Positions 25,960 to 34,709 of a stretch of 64,000 nt of DNA are shown here, in pieces; the stretch's first letter is position 1, and the number at the start of each line of letters is the position of its first letter. The notes below the pieces were generated by a model. The model made no database searches. It saw only the letters and a program-made list of their open reading frames with translations, and was not told the origin of the DNA. This DNA comes from an uncultured bacterium (GTDB taxonomy: Bacteria > Cyanobacteriota > Vampirovibrionia > Gastranaerophilales > Gastranaerophilaceae). The translations under genes were made by a program, and so were the position numbers. The DNA lies in NCBI GenBank assembly GCA_902475545.1, contig CABRZP010000004.1, positions 62,001-126,000 on the forward strand. The letters run 5' to 3'.

Positions 25960-26538
25960 ATGACAGAATTATGTAATAACAATTTAATAAATCCTAATTG
26001 GGCACAGCACGGTTATATTCAAGTTTATACCGGAGATGGTAAAGGCAAAACTACTGCATCATTAGGTTTGGCAATGAGAGCCCTTGGTCGTTGTTGGAAA
26101 GTGCTTATTATTATGTTTACTAAGGGTGGTAATGATTATGGAGAGTTAAATTCTTTTCGGGAATTGTCGCCTGATATTTCTAATAATTTGAAAATAGTTC
26201 AAGCTGGCTTGGATAGAATTGTTTATAAAGATAATCAATCTGAAGCGGATAAAAAGGCAATTTTAGAAGGTTGGGAATTGGCTAAAAAAGCTATAGAAAA
26301 TCATGAATATCAATTAATAATTATGGATGAAGCGAATATTGCTATTGATATGGGTATTCTTGATGTGGATGAAGTGGTTAGGGTCTTGAAAAACAAGCCT
26401 GATGAAATGGAAATAGTTTTGACAGGAAGAAATGCACATCCAAAAATTATAGAAATTGCACATCTTGTATCAAAAATAGAGCCGGTAAAACACTACTGGG
26501 ATACAGGTATTGCTGCCAGAAAAGGTATTGAATATTGA
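25960..26538 (+). CDS. cobO: Cob(I)alamin adenosyltransferase, CobO type
   Basis: This enzyme transfers the adenosyl group of ATP to the cobalt of cob(I)alamin or corrinoids. The 192-aa protein begins with the P-loop YTGDGKGKTTASLGLAMRA (residues about 24-42) and has IMDEANIAIDMGI and VLTGRNAHPKIIEIA, typical of the CobO/BtuR family. The C-terminus HYWDTGIAARKGIEY is also typical. No other cobalamin gene is near, so it may serve salvage rather than synthesis. A methyltransferase gene follows within 24 nt. Confidence 0.94.
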   Translation: MTELCNNNLINPNWAQHGYIQVYTGDGKGKTTASLGLAMRALGRCWKVLIIMFTKGGNDYGELNSFRELSPDISNNLKIVQAGLDRIVYKDNQSEADKKAILEGWELAKKAIENHEYQLIIMDEANIAIDMGILDVDEVVRVLKNKPDEMEIVLTGRNAHPKIIEIAHLVSKIEPVKHYWDTGIAARKGIEY

Positions 26539-26562
26539 TGCAAATATTATGTGAGGTATGAA

Positions 26563-27372
26563 ATGGTTTATTATGATGATTTAGCAATACAAATTGTAAA
26601 CAGATATTTAAACAAATATAACTTGAATGTTGATACTTTAGACTATTATATTAAAAATATTTTAGTAAATTATAACCAAATTTATGAGACTGAAATTGAT
26701 GGAATTCCTTTCAAGTTTAGTGATAGTGTGATTTCAAATACTGTTAATCTTGTAACTAATGAAATTAATGCTGCTAATGAATATGATTTTAAAAATATTG
26801 ATTTCAAACCTGGAGATAAGGTAATAGATATTGGCGGTAATATTGGTATGGTATCTATTTATTTAGCTAAAAAATATCCGTTTTTAAAAATATATGCATT
26901 TGAGCCTGTAACTCAAAATTATGAAAATTTCCTTATTAATATACAATTAAATCAAATTCCTAAAGGTACTATTACAGTTGAGCATAAGGCAATAACATGT
27001 GATGGTAGAAATATAAATATGAGTATCAATGCTCTTAATTCAGGCGGTTCTTCAATTTCTGATGTTATTTCTGTAGGGGAAGTAACTCAGGAATGTAATT
27101 GTAATTTGAAGTCTACAACCCTTGAAAAGGTAATGTGCAAACATAAGATTAAAAATTTGAAACTCTTAAAAATTGATTGTGAAGGTTCTGAATATGAGAT
27201 TTTATATGGAACAACACAGGATTATTTAAAAAGGATTGAATGTTTACGTGGAGAGTTTCATGAAAATAAAGATTTGACTCAGGAGTATGATATAGATGCT
27301 TTGGAACAATATATTAGGCAATATGTTCCGGATGTAAAAATTGTTCCGGCGAGAGGTTGTTTTGTAATGTAA
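26563..27372 (+). CDS. FkbM family methyltransferase
   Basis: The start is set at ATG 26563, preceded by GTGAGGT with 5-nt spacing; a GTG at 26551 overlaps that site. The 269-aa protein carries an S-adenosylmethionine-binding fold of the FkbM type: VIDIGGNIGMVSIYLAKKYP, YAFEPVTQNYENF and LLKIDCEGSEYEIL. FkbM enzymes O-methylate sugars or natural products, often cell-surface glycans. The N-terminal 80 residues are less typical. It is likely co-transcribed with cobO; the substrate is unknown. Confidence 0.9.
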   Translation: MVYYDDLAIQIVNRYLNKYNLNVDTLDYYIKNILVNYNQIYETEIDGIPFKFSDSVISNTVNLVTNEINAANEYDFKNIDFKPGDKVIDIGGNIGMVSIYLAKKYPFLKIYAFEPVTQNYENFLINIQLNQIPKGTITVEHKAITCDGRNINMSINALNSGGSSISDVISVGEVTQECNCNLKSTTLEKVMCKHKIKNLKLLKIDCEGSEYEILYGTTQDYLKRIECLRGEFHENKDLTQEYDIDALEQYIRQYVPDVKIVPARGCFVM

Positions 27373-27380
27373 AATCATAG

Positions 27381-27412
27381 AAATGTCGCAATGTGAAACA
27401 TTGCGGCATTTT
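27381..27412. terminator. Bidirectional terminator
   Basis: AATGTCGCAATG (27382-27393) pairs with CATTGCGGCATT (27399-27410, one G-U) around TGAAA, with T and A runs at the ends. It separates the convergent methyltransferase and sigma genes. Confidence 0.75.
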
Positions 27413-27449
27413 ACCTAAATAAACACGAGAAATTTATATAAACTTTTAA

Positions 27450-28358
27450 TTATCCGATATAGCAGGATAATAATTCTCCTCCGCATAATTTCATTTTCTT
27501 TAATGCTCTCAATTCTGTTTGGCGAATACATTCTTTTGTAACGCCATATAAGTTACCAATCTCTTCAAGTGTGTATTTTTCACTGTCATCAAGACCGTAT
27601 CTCATTTTTACAACTTCTTGTTCTCTCTCTTTTAACGTTGATATAACATTTTGAATATCATTTTTTAATGATTGGTATTCTACATTTACTGAAATAAGTG
27701 TGCTTTCATCTGCAAGAATATCTGCAACATTTAATTCTTTTCCGTTACTTCTTTCAATACCGTTTTCAATTGAAATGGTTTTTGTGTACGCAGATAAAAA
27801 TGTTTCAATTTTATTTGGAGAAATATTCATTTTTTTTGCAACATCTTCTGTTTTTACTTGAGTATTTGAGTTTTGTTCCATGCTATATTTTACTTTAGAA
27901 AATTTAGATAATGTTTCTTGAATATAAACAGGTATTTTCATGCAATGAGATTGTTCAGAGATTGCTTTGAACATAGATTGTTTTATCCACCAGCCTGCGT
28001 ATGTTGCAAATCGGTATCCAAGTTTGTAGTTGAATTTTTCGGCAGCAATCATTAATCCTAAATTGCCTTCTTGAATTAAATCAATCATCGGTAATCCTGA
28101 TGAGTGAATTGCTTTTTTGGCAATAGTAACAACCAGTTTTAAATTTGCTTGAATCAATTTTTGTTTAGCTTCAGCGTCTCCGTTTTGAATTTTTTCTGCA
28201 ATAACTCTTTCTTCTTCTGCTGATAATTGTGGATAATCAGCGATTTCTCTTAAATAATTTGCAAGGGTGTCATCTTTTTTTTCTTCTACTACTTCATTTT
28301 TTGCCGGATTTGAGGATTGAGGACAAATTTTCATTTCAATTAATTCATCTCTTCTCAT
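27450..28358 (-). CDS. RNA polymerase sigma factor, group 2 sigma-70 type
   Basis: The 302-aa protein has region 1.2 (DTLANYLREIADYPQLSAEEE) and region 2 with the -10-binding helix DLIQEGNLGLMIAAEKFNYKLGYRFATYAGWWIKQSM. Regions 3 and 4 follow, with a C-terminal helix-turn-helix (YTLEEIGNLYGVTKECIRQTELRALKKM). It lacks region 1.1 and the non-conserved insert of the housekeeping factor, so it is an alternative, group 2 type sigma. The start ATG follows AAAAAGGAG. A large imperfect palindrome lies in its upstream region. Regulon unknown. Confidence 0.92.
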   Translation of the reverse strand: MRRDELIEMKICPQSSNPAKNEVVEEKKDDTLANYLREIADYPQLSAEEERVIAEKIQNGDAEAKQKLIQANLKLVVTIAKKAIHSSGLPMIDLIQEGNLGLMIAAEKFNYKLGYRFATYAGWWIKQSMFKAISEQSHCMKIPVYIQETLSKFSKVKYSMEQNSNTQVKTEDVAKKMNISPNKIETFLSAYTKTISIENGIERSNGKELNVADILADESTLISVNVEYQSLKNDIQNVISTLKEREQEVVKMRYGLDDSEKYTLEEIGNLYGVTKECIRQTELRALKKMKLCGGELLSCYIG

Positions 28359-28417
28359 AAATTAAACTCCTTTTTGCATTGTTAAGTTGAACAGTTTGTA
28401 GTCTGCTCTTGGGGTAA

Positions 28418-28471
28418 GTAACACGAGATAATATATACTTTATATATACCCAGATATATATTATGTGTTAC
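28418..28471. promoter_or_regulatory. Large interrupted palindrome in divergent promoter region
   Basis: Outer arms GTAACAC (28418-28424) and GTGTTAC (28465-28471), inner arms TAATATATA (28429-28437) and TATATATTA (28455-28463). It lies between the divergent sigma factor and thioredoxin genes and could bind a dimeric regulator controlling one or both. Confidence 0.5.
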
Positions 28472-28568
28472 ATCATGTTAAGAAATATTAAAATAAAAAT
28501 TTTAAACAATTCAAATAGATGCAATGAAAAGTGTTCGTACTATAATAATGAATAGAGGAGGAGTTAAG

Positions 28569-29159
28569 ATGGGTTTTAATTTTAAAGAACTTATTAGTAA
28601 AGTAAATAAAAAAAATATTGCAATTATAGCTTCAGTACTTTTTATTGTTGCTGTGTGTTCAATCTGCGGTTATGAATATTATCAGATGAAACATTTTCAA
28701 TCAACAGTTGTAAATCCTGCAGATATTCCTGATGCTGCAGATTCTATGTTGGCAAAGGAAAATGCTCCAAAAAGTAATGAAGAGCCGACAATGAAACCGT
28801 CTCAATATAAAATAGGTATTGAATATAATCAGGCAATTAAGGCAAAAAAACCGATTGTAGCTTTATTTTATGCAGATTGGTGCGGATATTGTATTAGATT
28901 TATGCCGATTTATCAATCTTTATCTAAAATTTATAAAGATGATTTTAATTTTACAAAGGTAAATGTTGAAGATCCGAAATATGAAAAATTAGTTAAAGAA
29001 ATTGGTATAACAGGATTTCCAACCGTATATTTGTTGGATCCGAAGTATGATAACCGAGTATTGTTATCAAATGCAATTTTTGGAGATTTAAAACAGTTAA
29101 GAGTTGAGTTGGACAGATTTCTAAGAATTAGAAAGATGTTGGATAAAAAAGGGAATTAA
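28569..29159 (+). CDS. Membrane-anchored thioredoxin-like protein
   Basis: The start is ATG 28569, after AGAGGAGG with good spacing; upstream in-frame ATGs (28524, 28548) have none. The 196-aa product has one N-terminal membrane helix (residues about 17-36, IAIIASVLFIVAVCSICG), a linker and a thioredoxin fold with the redox motif YADWCGYCIRF and cis-proline GFPTVYLL. It probably faces the periplasm and reduces or exchanges disulfides. The Cys-containing prepilins of the window are possible substrates (inference). Confidence 0.9.
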   Translation: MGFNFKELISKVNKKNIAIIASVLFIVAVCSICGYEYYQMKHFQSTVVNPADIPDAADSMLAKENAPKSNEEPTMKPSQYKIGIEYNQAIKAKKPIVALFYADWCGYCIRFMPIYQSLSKIYKDDFNFTKVNVEDPKYEKLVKEIGITGFPTVYLLDPKYDNRVLLSNAIFGDLKQLRVELDRFLRIRKMLDKKGN

Positions 29160-29173
29160 TAAAACTTAACAGA

Positions 29174-29220
29174 GCACTTCCATTTTCATGTTGATGATTT
29201 ATAATGGAAGTGTTCCTTTC
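29174..29220 (+). terminator. Probable terminator of thioredoxin gene
   Basis: CACTTCCATT (29175-29184) pairs perfectly with AATGGAAGTG (29203-29212) across an 18-nt loop, followed by a T-rich stretch. Confidence 0.55.
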
Positions 29221-29397
29221 TGCAGGGAACCTTTGGGGTGTAAATAGATATTTTTTTCTGCATAAGTAGTTAAGATTATGTAAAAGCTTCCATTGTAAAA
29301 ACCTTACAAAAAACTGTTAAGATTTTGTTACAATTGTGAACATGTCTAGCAATTTTTTTTGTGTTGGGGACTCTATATTAATAGAAGGTGTATAGTG

Positions 29398-30999
29398 ATG
29401 AAAGTAGAAAATTTAAGTCAGAATTATGTAGGTTTAAGACAGTCATATCGCAAGTCCGGTATGCCATCTGCATTGTATTCTCATTCAAATGTGAACCCTC
29501 AGTTTACAGGCAATTATGTTAAAGCTGCTAAAACAGGTTCAGATTTTATTCTGGATTTAATTCCTGGTAAAAAAGCTATTGAAAAAATGAAAAAACTGGA
29601 TGTCTTAAAAGGGGAACTTGGAGGTATCTTAATTACAGCTTTAGGAACAGGGCTTGTCGCACCGGTCTTTATTGCGTATAACCCTTTTGTAAAAGCTCCT
29701 AAAGATGCTACTCCTGAAGAAAAACAAGAAGTTGAAAATACTAAGCAGTATACGGCTATGAGACAACCTATTTCTGCTGTTCTTGCAGCTTTATTCCAAG
29801 CCGGAGTTTTAAATCCGATTGATAAATGTTTAGATAAATGGACTAACGATCCGGAATATTCTAAGAATGTTCGTGTTGACTTAGATCAAAGTGCTCTTAA
29901 TAAAGAAAGTTATTTAAAACGTATAATTTCTAAAGAAATGAAGCAAGAAGTTAAAGAAGGTAAGGCAACTTACAGTTCTAAAAAATTATTTGAAGAAGAA
30001 CTTGCAAAAAGAGTTAAGGATGCACAGGAAAAGCAAATTTCAGCTTTAGCAAAAGAGCTTAATGAAACCGGTAGAATTAAAATTGGTCAACGTTTTATGG
30101 AAGATAAGACTGTTGCTGAGCTTATTAACAAACAGTTAGGTGCATATATTAAATCTGCTCAAAAATTAAAAGTTGATGATACAGGCATTGATTATGAAAA
30201 GCTAAAAGGTCAATTAGATAAGTTGAAGAAGGGTGCAAGTATTGACTTAGAAAAATTTGGTATTGAACAATCAGGTATTGGTTTCTATACAGAAAGAGCC
30301 AGAATGATTATGGATAATGAAGAAGCTATTAACAGATTGTTTGATAAAAATGTTTTACCAAAAGGTGAAAAAGAACTTGAAGCATATTTAAAAGGTCTGT
30401 TAAATACATCTGAATCTGCTGATATGAAGGTTTTAATTCAAGAAGTATTAGATCATGACCCTTCAGTTAGAGAAAGCAGATGCCAAAGAACTCTTGAACG
30501 TATTGATAAGATTAAACGTGCTTGCAATGGCGATTATTCTCCTAAAGCATATTTACAAAGTATGCTTGATAGAAATTCTGAAGTAGACAGATTGATTAAA
30601 TCATTAGAAGAAACAAGAATTGCTGATATCACTCAAGTTAAAGGTAAAGATATAACTCAGGTTCTTGATGAAATAGTTAAAAAATGTCACTTTGATGTAA
30701 ATAATAAAAAGATTGCAGATGTTCTTGATGGCAGCGGAGTTTTCCAATCTGATAAAAAAGGATTAGTTAAAAAAGTTTCTGAAGATATTATTAAGCAATA
30801 TAAGAAATTTATAGAAAAGAATTATAAGGGTATTAACCAGATAACAAAAGTTGCAATCGGTGTTGGTATCACGTTACCAATTACTTGTACAGCTTTGAAC
30901 TGGGTATATCCTCGCTTAATGGAATTATGCTTCCCTAAACTTGCAGGAATTAAAAAAGACAAACCTGCAGTTGAAAATCAGGAAGGGGGTGCTAAATAA
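29398..30999 (+). CDS. Hypothetical protein with N-terminal FTG motif and membrane segments
   Basis: The start is ATG 29398 (AGAAGGTG 8 nt upstream); the in-frame start at 29359 lacks a site. The 533-aa product has a polar Ser/Asn-rich head ending in NVNPQFTGNY. A hydrophobic segment follows near residues 75-97 (GGILITALGTGLVAPVFIAY), then a long charged helical body. A second hydrophobic segment lies near residues 481-502 (TKVAIGVGITLPITCTALNW). There is no cleavable signal peptide. Its stop overlaps the start of the next gene by one base. No family is recognised. The FTG motif is shared with 5265. Confidence 0.75.
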   Translation: MKVENLSQNYVGLRQSYRKSGMPSALYSHSNVNPQFTGNYVKAAKTGSDFILDLIPGKKAIEKMKKLDVLKGELGGILITALGTGLVAPVFIAYNPFVKAPKDATPEEKQEVENTKQYTAMRQPISAVLAALFQAGVLNPIDKCLDKWTNDPEYSKNVRVDLDQSALNKESYLKRIISKEMKQEVKEGKATYSSKKLFEEELAKRVKDAQEKQISALAKELNETGRIKIGQRFMEDKTVAELINKQLGAYIKSAQKLKVDDTGIDYEKLKGQLDKLKKGASIDLEKFGIEQSGIGFYTERARMIMDNEEAINRLFDKNVLPKGEKELEAYLKGLLNTSESADMKVLIQEVLDHDPSVRESRCQRTLERIDKIKRACNGDYSPKAYLQSMLDRNSEVDRLIKSLEETRIADITQVKGKDITQVLDEIVKKCHFDVNNKKIADVLDGSGVFQSDKKGLVKKVSEDIIKQYKKFIEKNYKGINQITKVAIGVGITLPITCTALNWVYPRLMELCFPKLAGIKKDKPAVENQEGGAK

Positions 31000-31736
31000 T
31001 GACATCAGTAAGTTCTGTAGGATCTAAATTATTTGGCTCAATGACCAAAGCAAAACCGGCTAAAAAATTATGTGAATGGTTCCAGAAAGATCCGGAAAAA
31101 GCACTTGCATATTCAACAATTGCATCAGTAGCAATTAAAGACGGTATTGGCTGCGGAATGTATGTATATCAAAGTTTACACAATGATAAAATTCCTGAAG
31201 AAAGAAGAAAATTCGTTTCTGCTTTAGACTTAACAAACGGTATTTTGATGATTGTATCTCAAATTGGTATGTTCTTTGCAATGAGAAAAATCAATGATAA
31301 ATTATTCCCAATGATATTCTCTAAATCATTTGGTAAGAAAGCTAATTTGAAACCAATCTTAGAACAAGCACGTGTTGCTCAACGTAATGCAGGCTTGAAA
31401 CCTGATAAGAAATTCCGTTTAGAAGAGTTCTATAATGAACATAAAGATAATTGCTTCGCAACATTTAAGTTTATTACTGAACTTGCTGCAGCAACTATTT
31501 TAGCAAAACGTGTATTAGTTCCATTTATTGCAACACCTCTTGCTAAAAAGGTAGAAAAGAAAATGGACGAAAAAGCTGCTGCAAAAGCAGGTAATGCTGA
31601 AAATAATTCAGGTGATAAATTTGAAAAACCAGCAGATGTTTCAATGAAAGGTTCAAACGGTGTTGAAGCTCAACCTGTACAATCTTCAGGTGATACATTC
31701 GTAAATACTAATTTGCTTGCAAAATATAAAAACTAA
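30999..31736 (+). CDS. Hypothetical membrane protein, partner of 29398
   Basis: A 245-aa protein translationally coupled to the previous gene (start overlaps its stop; GGAGGG just upstream within that gene). It has three hydrophobic stretches, near residues 34-55, 77-95 (LTNGILMIVSQIGMFFAM) and 154-180 (AAATILAKRVLVPFIATPLA). A Lys/Ala-rich, then Ser/Gly-rich polar tail ends in LLAKYKN. It is probably a membrane partner of the 29398 product. No family is recognised. A strong terminator follows. Confidence 0.75.
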   Translation: MTSVSSVGSKLFGSMTKAKPAKKLCEWFQKDPEKALAYSTIASVAIKDGIGCGMYVYQSLHNDKIPEERRKFVSALDLTNGILMIVSQIGMFFAMRKINDKLFPMIFSKSFGKKANLKPILEQARVAQRNAGLKPDKKFRLEEFYNEHKDNCFATFKFITELAAATILAKRVLVPFIATPLAKKVEKKMDEKAAAKAGNAENNSGDKFEKPADVSMKGSNGVEAQPVQSSGDTFVNTNLLAKYKN

Positions 31737-31752
31737 TAAATTTTATAATTCT

Positions 31753-31785
31753 AAAAAGCCTCTGAGTATTTCAGAGGCTTTTTTA
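31753..31785 (+). terminator. Rho-independent terminator
   Basis: AAAAAGCCTCTGA (31753-31765) pairs perfectly with TCAGAGGCTTTTT (31771-31783), loop GTATT. Confidence 0.9.
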
Positions 31786-31830
31786 TGTGATATTGGTTTA
31801 TTATTTTAGAAGTTGTGATACAATTGATTT

Positions 31831-32979
31831 ATGGATAGAGTTGAATTTATAAATGCAAAAAGAATTGTTATAAAATTGGGAACAAATGTATTACGTAATG
31901 ATGAAGGTTATGTTTCATTACCGCGTATATATACATTTATTGAAGATATTGCGAACTTAGTTAAAGCAGGAAAAGAAGTTATTGTTGTAACTTCCGGAGC
32001 TGTTGGACTTGGTAAAAAACGCCTTGGTTTAGAAGATACTCAGGGTACAGCTTTAAAACAAGCTTGTGCGGCTATTGGTCAGGGTAAATTAATGTCAATT
32101 TATGAGAATGGATTTGATACTTATGGACTTACTGCTGCACAAATTCTCTTAACTGAAGATGATTTTTCTATTCGTGAAAGATATTTGAGCTTGAGAACTA
32201 CTTTGAATAAACTTTTAGAGTTAGGTACTGTTCCGATAATCAACCAAAATGATACAGTTTCTACTCTTGATGTTGCTATCAGGTATGTTCAAGAGGATAT
32301 GCAGGTTTGTTTTTCTGATAATGACAAACTATCCAGTTTGGTTGCCAGTGAATTGGATGCAGATTTATTGATTATACTGTCAGATATTAACGGTTTGTAT
32401 GATGATAATCCAAAAACTAATCCTAATGCTAAATTGATAAAAGAAGTTTCTGAAGTTGATGATAAAATATTGAGCTTGGCTTGCGGGGTTTCTGATGGCG
32501 GCAGAGGCGGAATGGAAACTAAGTTGAAAGCAGCAAAACTTGTTACGAGATTTGGCGGTAAAGTGCTTATTGCAAACGGAAAACAGCCGTATATTATCAA
32601 ACGCATTTTTGAAGGTGAAGATTTAGGTACAATGTTTTTACCATCTAATGAAAATCTATCGGATAAAAAACGTTGGATAGGTTACGCAACAAATATTGTT
32701 GGTAAAATTATTGTTAATGATGGTGCAAAAACAGCATTATTAACAGGTGAAAAAAGTTTGCTGCCGATTGGTGTGGTTGAAGTCAAAAATACATTCCATA
32801 AGGGTGACGTAATTTCTATTCTTGATGAAAATAAATGCGAATTTGCCCGCGGAATTGTTAATTATGATTCTGAATCGTGCAAAAAAGTTATCGGTTCTCA
32901 TTCGGATAATATTGTTGATATTCTTGGATTTAAGAATTACGATGCAATTATTACGAGAGATAATATTACTATTTTGTAA
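31831..32979 (+). CDS. proB: Glutamate 5-kinase
   Basis: First enzyme of proline synthesis: it phosphorylates glutamate to gamma-glutamyl phosphate. The 382-aa protein has the amino-acid kinase domain with KLGTNVLRN, VTSGAVGLG, INQNDTVST and GGMETKLKAA. A C-terminal PUA domain follows (residues about 285-382, with GVVEVKNTFHKGDVI). Length is normal for the two-domain form. proA follows after 18 nt, giving a complete proB-proA operon. Confidence 0.96.
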   Translation: MDRVEFINAKRIVIKLGTNVLRNDEGYVSLPRIYTFIEDIANLVKAGKEVIVVTSGAVGLGKKRLGLEDTQGTALKQACAAIGQGKLMSIYENGFDTYGLTAAQILLTEDDFSIRERYLSLRTTLNKLLELGTVPIINQNDTVSTLDVAIRYVQEDMQVCFSDNDKLSSLVASELDADLLIILSDINGLYDDNPKTNPNAKLIKEVSEVDDKILSLACGVSDGGRGGMETKLKAAKLVTRFGGKVLIANGKQPYIIKRIFEGEDLGTMFLPSNENLSDKKRWIGYATNIVGKIIVNDGAKTALLTGEKSLLPIGVVEVKNTFHKGDVISILDENKCEFARGIVNYDSESCKKVIGSHSDNIVDILGFKNYDAIITRDNITIL

Positions 32980-32997
32980 TTTTAATGGAGTTTTATT

Positions 32998-34251
32998 ATG
33001 GAAACAAATTTTATAGACATTGCAAAGAATGCTAAAACTGCATCTTTGAATATTGCTGATTTGAGTACGGAAATTAAAAATGCGGCACTTATAAAAATTG
33101 CCGAAGCTTTTGAGAGCAACAAAGATGAAATTTTTGCAGCAAATAGAAACGATTTGACCGAAGCTGAAATTCTTGTACAAAATGGTGAGATTACAAAATC
33201 GACATTCAACCGATTAAAACTGGATGAAAATAAGATGCGAGATATGATTCAAGGGGTTTGGGATATTGCGAAGCTTGATGATCCGATTGGAAAAGTTATT
33301 TTTAAAAGAGAGTTGGATGAAAATTTAATTCTTTCAAAAGTTTCTTGTCCTATTGGAGTTTTGGGAATAATTTTTGAAGCCAGACCGGATGTAATATCAC
33401 AAATTTCATCATTGGCAATCAAATCTTCAAATGCCGTTATTTTAAAAGGCGGTAAGGAATCTAAAAACACTAACAAAAAGATTTTAGAAATTATCAACAG
33501 TGCGTTGAGTGAAATTCCTGAATTCCCTAAAAATGTTGTACAACAAGTATTTTCAAGAGACGATGTTGCGGAAATGCTAAAATGTGACGAATATATAAAT
33601 TTAATTATCCCGAGAGGCGGTAATAATCTTGTTAAATATATAAAAGAGAATACAAAAATTCCTGTATTAGGACATGCAAATGGAATTTGTCATATTTTTG
33701 TTGATGAGAGTGCAGATATTGATATGGCATCTAAGGTTGTTATTGATGCAAAAACTCAGTACCCGAGTGCATGTAATGCTGTTGAAACGCTTTTAATTCA
33801 TGAGAATTTTAAAAAATCGAATGACTTACTTGCTTCTTTGCAGTTGTCTGAAATAAAACTTGTATCCAATCCTGAAAGCTGGGATATTGAGTATGGTGAT
33901 AAAATTTTATCATATAAGTTTGTAAAATCTGTAGATGAAGCAATTGAACACATAAATACATATGGTTCCGGTCATACTGATTGTATAATCACGAAAGACC
34001 TGTTAAATGCTGAAAAGTTTATGAATAATGTTGATTCTGCGGGTGTGTATTTTAATGCTTCTACAAGGTTTGCAGATGGGTTCAGGTATGGCTTTGGAGC
34101 AGAGGTAGGTATTTCTACCAATAAAACACATGCACGCGGTCCTGTTGGTCTGGAAGGGCTTACAATATATAAATATAAATTAACGGGTGATGGTCATATT
34201 GTTGATGATTATGCAAAAGGCAAAAAGACATTTCACCATAAAGATATATAA
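32998..34251 (+). CDS. proA: Gamma-glutamyl phosphate reductase
   Basis: Second enzyme of proline synthesis: it reduces gamma-glutamyl phosphate with NADPH to glutamate semialdehyde. The 417-aa aldehyde-dehydrogenase-fold protein has EARPDVISQISSLAIKSSNA, LKGGKESKNTN and the catalytic cysteine in QYPSACNAVETLL. It also has the C-terminal RFADGFRYGFGAEVGIST, NKTHARGPVGLEGL block. AATGGAG precedes the ATG. It is operonic with proB. Confidence 0.96.
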   Translation: METNFIDIAKNAKTASLNIADLSTEIKNAALIKIAEAFESNKDEIFAANRNDLTEAEILVQNGEITKSTFNRLKLDENKMRDMIQGVWDIAKLDDPIGKVIFKRELDENLILSKVSCPIGVLGIIFEARPDVISQISSLAIKSSNAVILKGGKESKNTNKKILEIINSALSEIPEFPKNVVQQVFSRDDVAEMLKCDEYINLIIPRGGNNLVKYIKENTKIPVLGHANGICHIFVDESADIDMASKVVIDAKTQYPSACNAVETLLIHENFKKSNDLLASLQLSEIKLVSNPESWDIEYGDKILSYKFVKSVDEAIEHINTYGSGHTDCIITKDLLNAEKFMNNVDSAGVYFNASTRFADGFRYGFGAEVGISTNKTHARGPVGLEGLTIYKYKLTGDGHIVDDYAKGKKTFHHKDI

Positions 34252-34319
34252 TATTTATTATGGATTAAAAGAATATTTTTTGGAAGGCGGCATCTGAACT
34301 TGATAGATTTTTTCTTGTG

Positions 34320-34360
34320 CTGTGCCATCGTTATCCTGAATTTGTTTCAGGATCTCTTTA
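34320..34360. repeat. Dispersed ATCCTGAA hairpin, copy in proA downstream region
   Basis: ATCCTGAA (34333-34340) pairs perfectly with TTCAGGAT (34346-34353), loop TTTGT. Related fragments occur at about 34999-35014 (reverse, TCATCCTGAACTTGTTCC) and 35201-35217 (GACCCTGAAATAAATTC). It is a candidate dispersed intergenic repeat; it may also end the proBA transcript. Confidence 0.5.
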
Positions 34361-34370
34361 AATTTCAAAA

Positions 34371-34643
34371 TTAATATAAATCTGCGTTTTTGTCAGTGTC
34401 ATCGTCTGTAAAATTTTCCAGATAATTGTAGAAATCAAATATATAATTTTTTAACGTTTTAAATTTTTTATTAATCATCATTAATATAGTTTGATCGTCG
34501 CCGGTTTCTATATCTATTGCCTCATCAACTATTATGTTCTCCAGAATTCTGGAGAGGCATTCTATATCGGAAATTTCATTTTTAATAATCCGTACGTTTT
34601 TAATTATTTGTTTTAAATCTGTTTCCGCCAATTCTTGTTTCAT
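34371..34643 (-). CDS. Small hypothetical protein divergent from XRE regulator
   Basis: The start is placed at ATG 34643 (AGGA 5 nt upstream, with AGGAGGGGG a little further). An in-frame start at 34694 would run through the operator palindrome. The 90-aa acidic, helical protein (MKQELAETDLKQIIKNVRI, then ISDIECLSRILENIIVDEA, acidic DDDTDKNADLY end) has no known motif. It is divergent from the XRE gene at 34719 and shares its operator region. It is plausibly part of a two-gene regulatory or toxin/antitoxin-like module, but no toxin fold is seen. Confidence 0.55.
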   Translation of the reverse strand: MKQELAETDLKQIIKNVRIIKNEISDIECLSRILENIIVDEAIDIETGDDQTILMMINKKFKTLKNYIFDFYNYLENFTDDDTDKNADLY

Positions 34644-34665
34644 AGTTATCCTAAACCCCCTCCTT

Positions 34666-34687
34666 ATCATTACATACGTGTAATGAT
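34666..34687. promoter_or_regulatory. Operator-like palindrome, site 1
   Basis: ATCATTACA (34666-34674), TACG, TGTAATGAT (34679-34687): perfect 9-bp arms. The core ATTACATACGTGTAAT matches site 2 (34710-34725) at 13 of 16 positions. Probable binding site of the adjacent XRE regulator (inference). Confidence 0.6.
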
Positions 34688-34709
34688 TTGTCAATAAATA
34701 TTAGCTAGT

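Noticed and set aside
32740..33180. 146-codon antisense open frame across the proB-proA junction
   Set aside because: Both proB and proA are intact on the plus strand; the antisense frame has no signal or family match.
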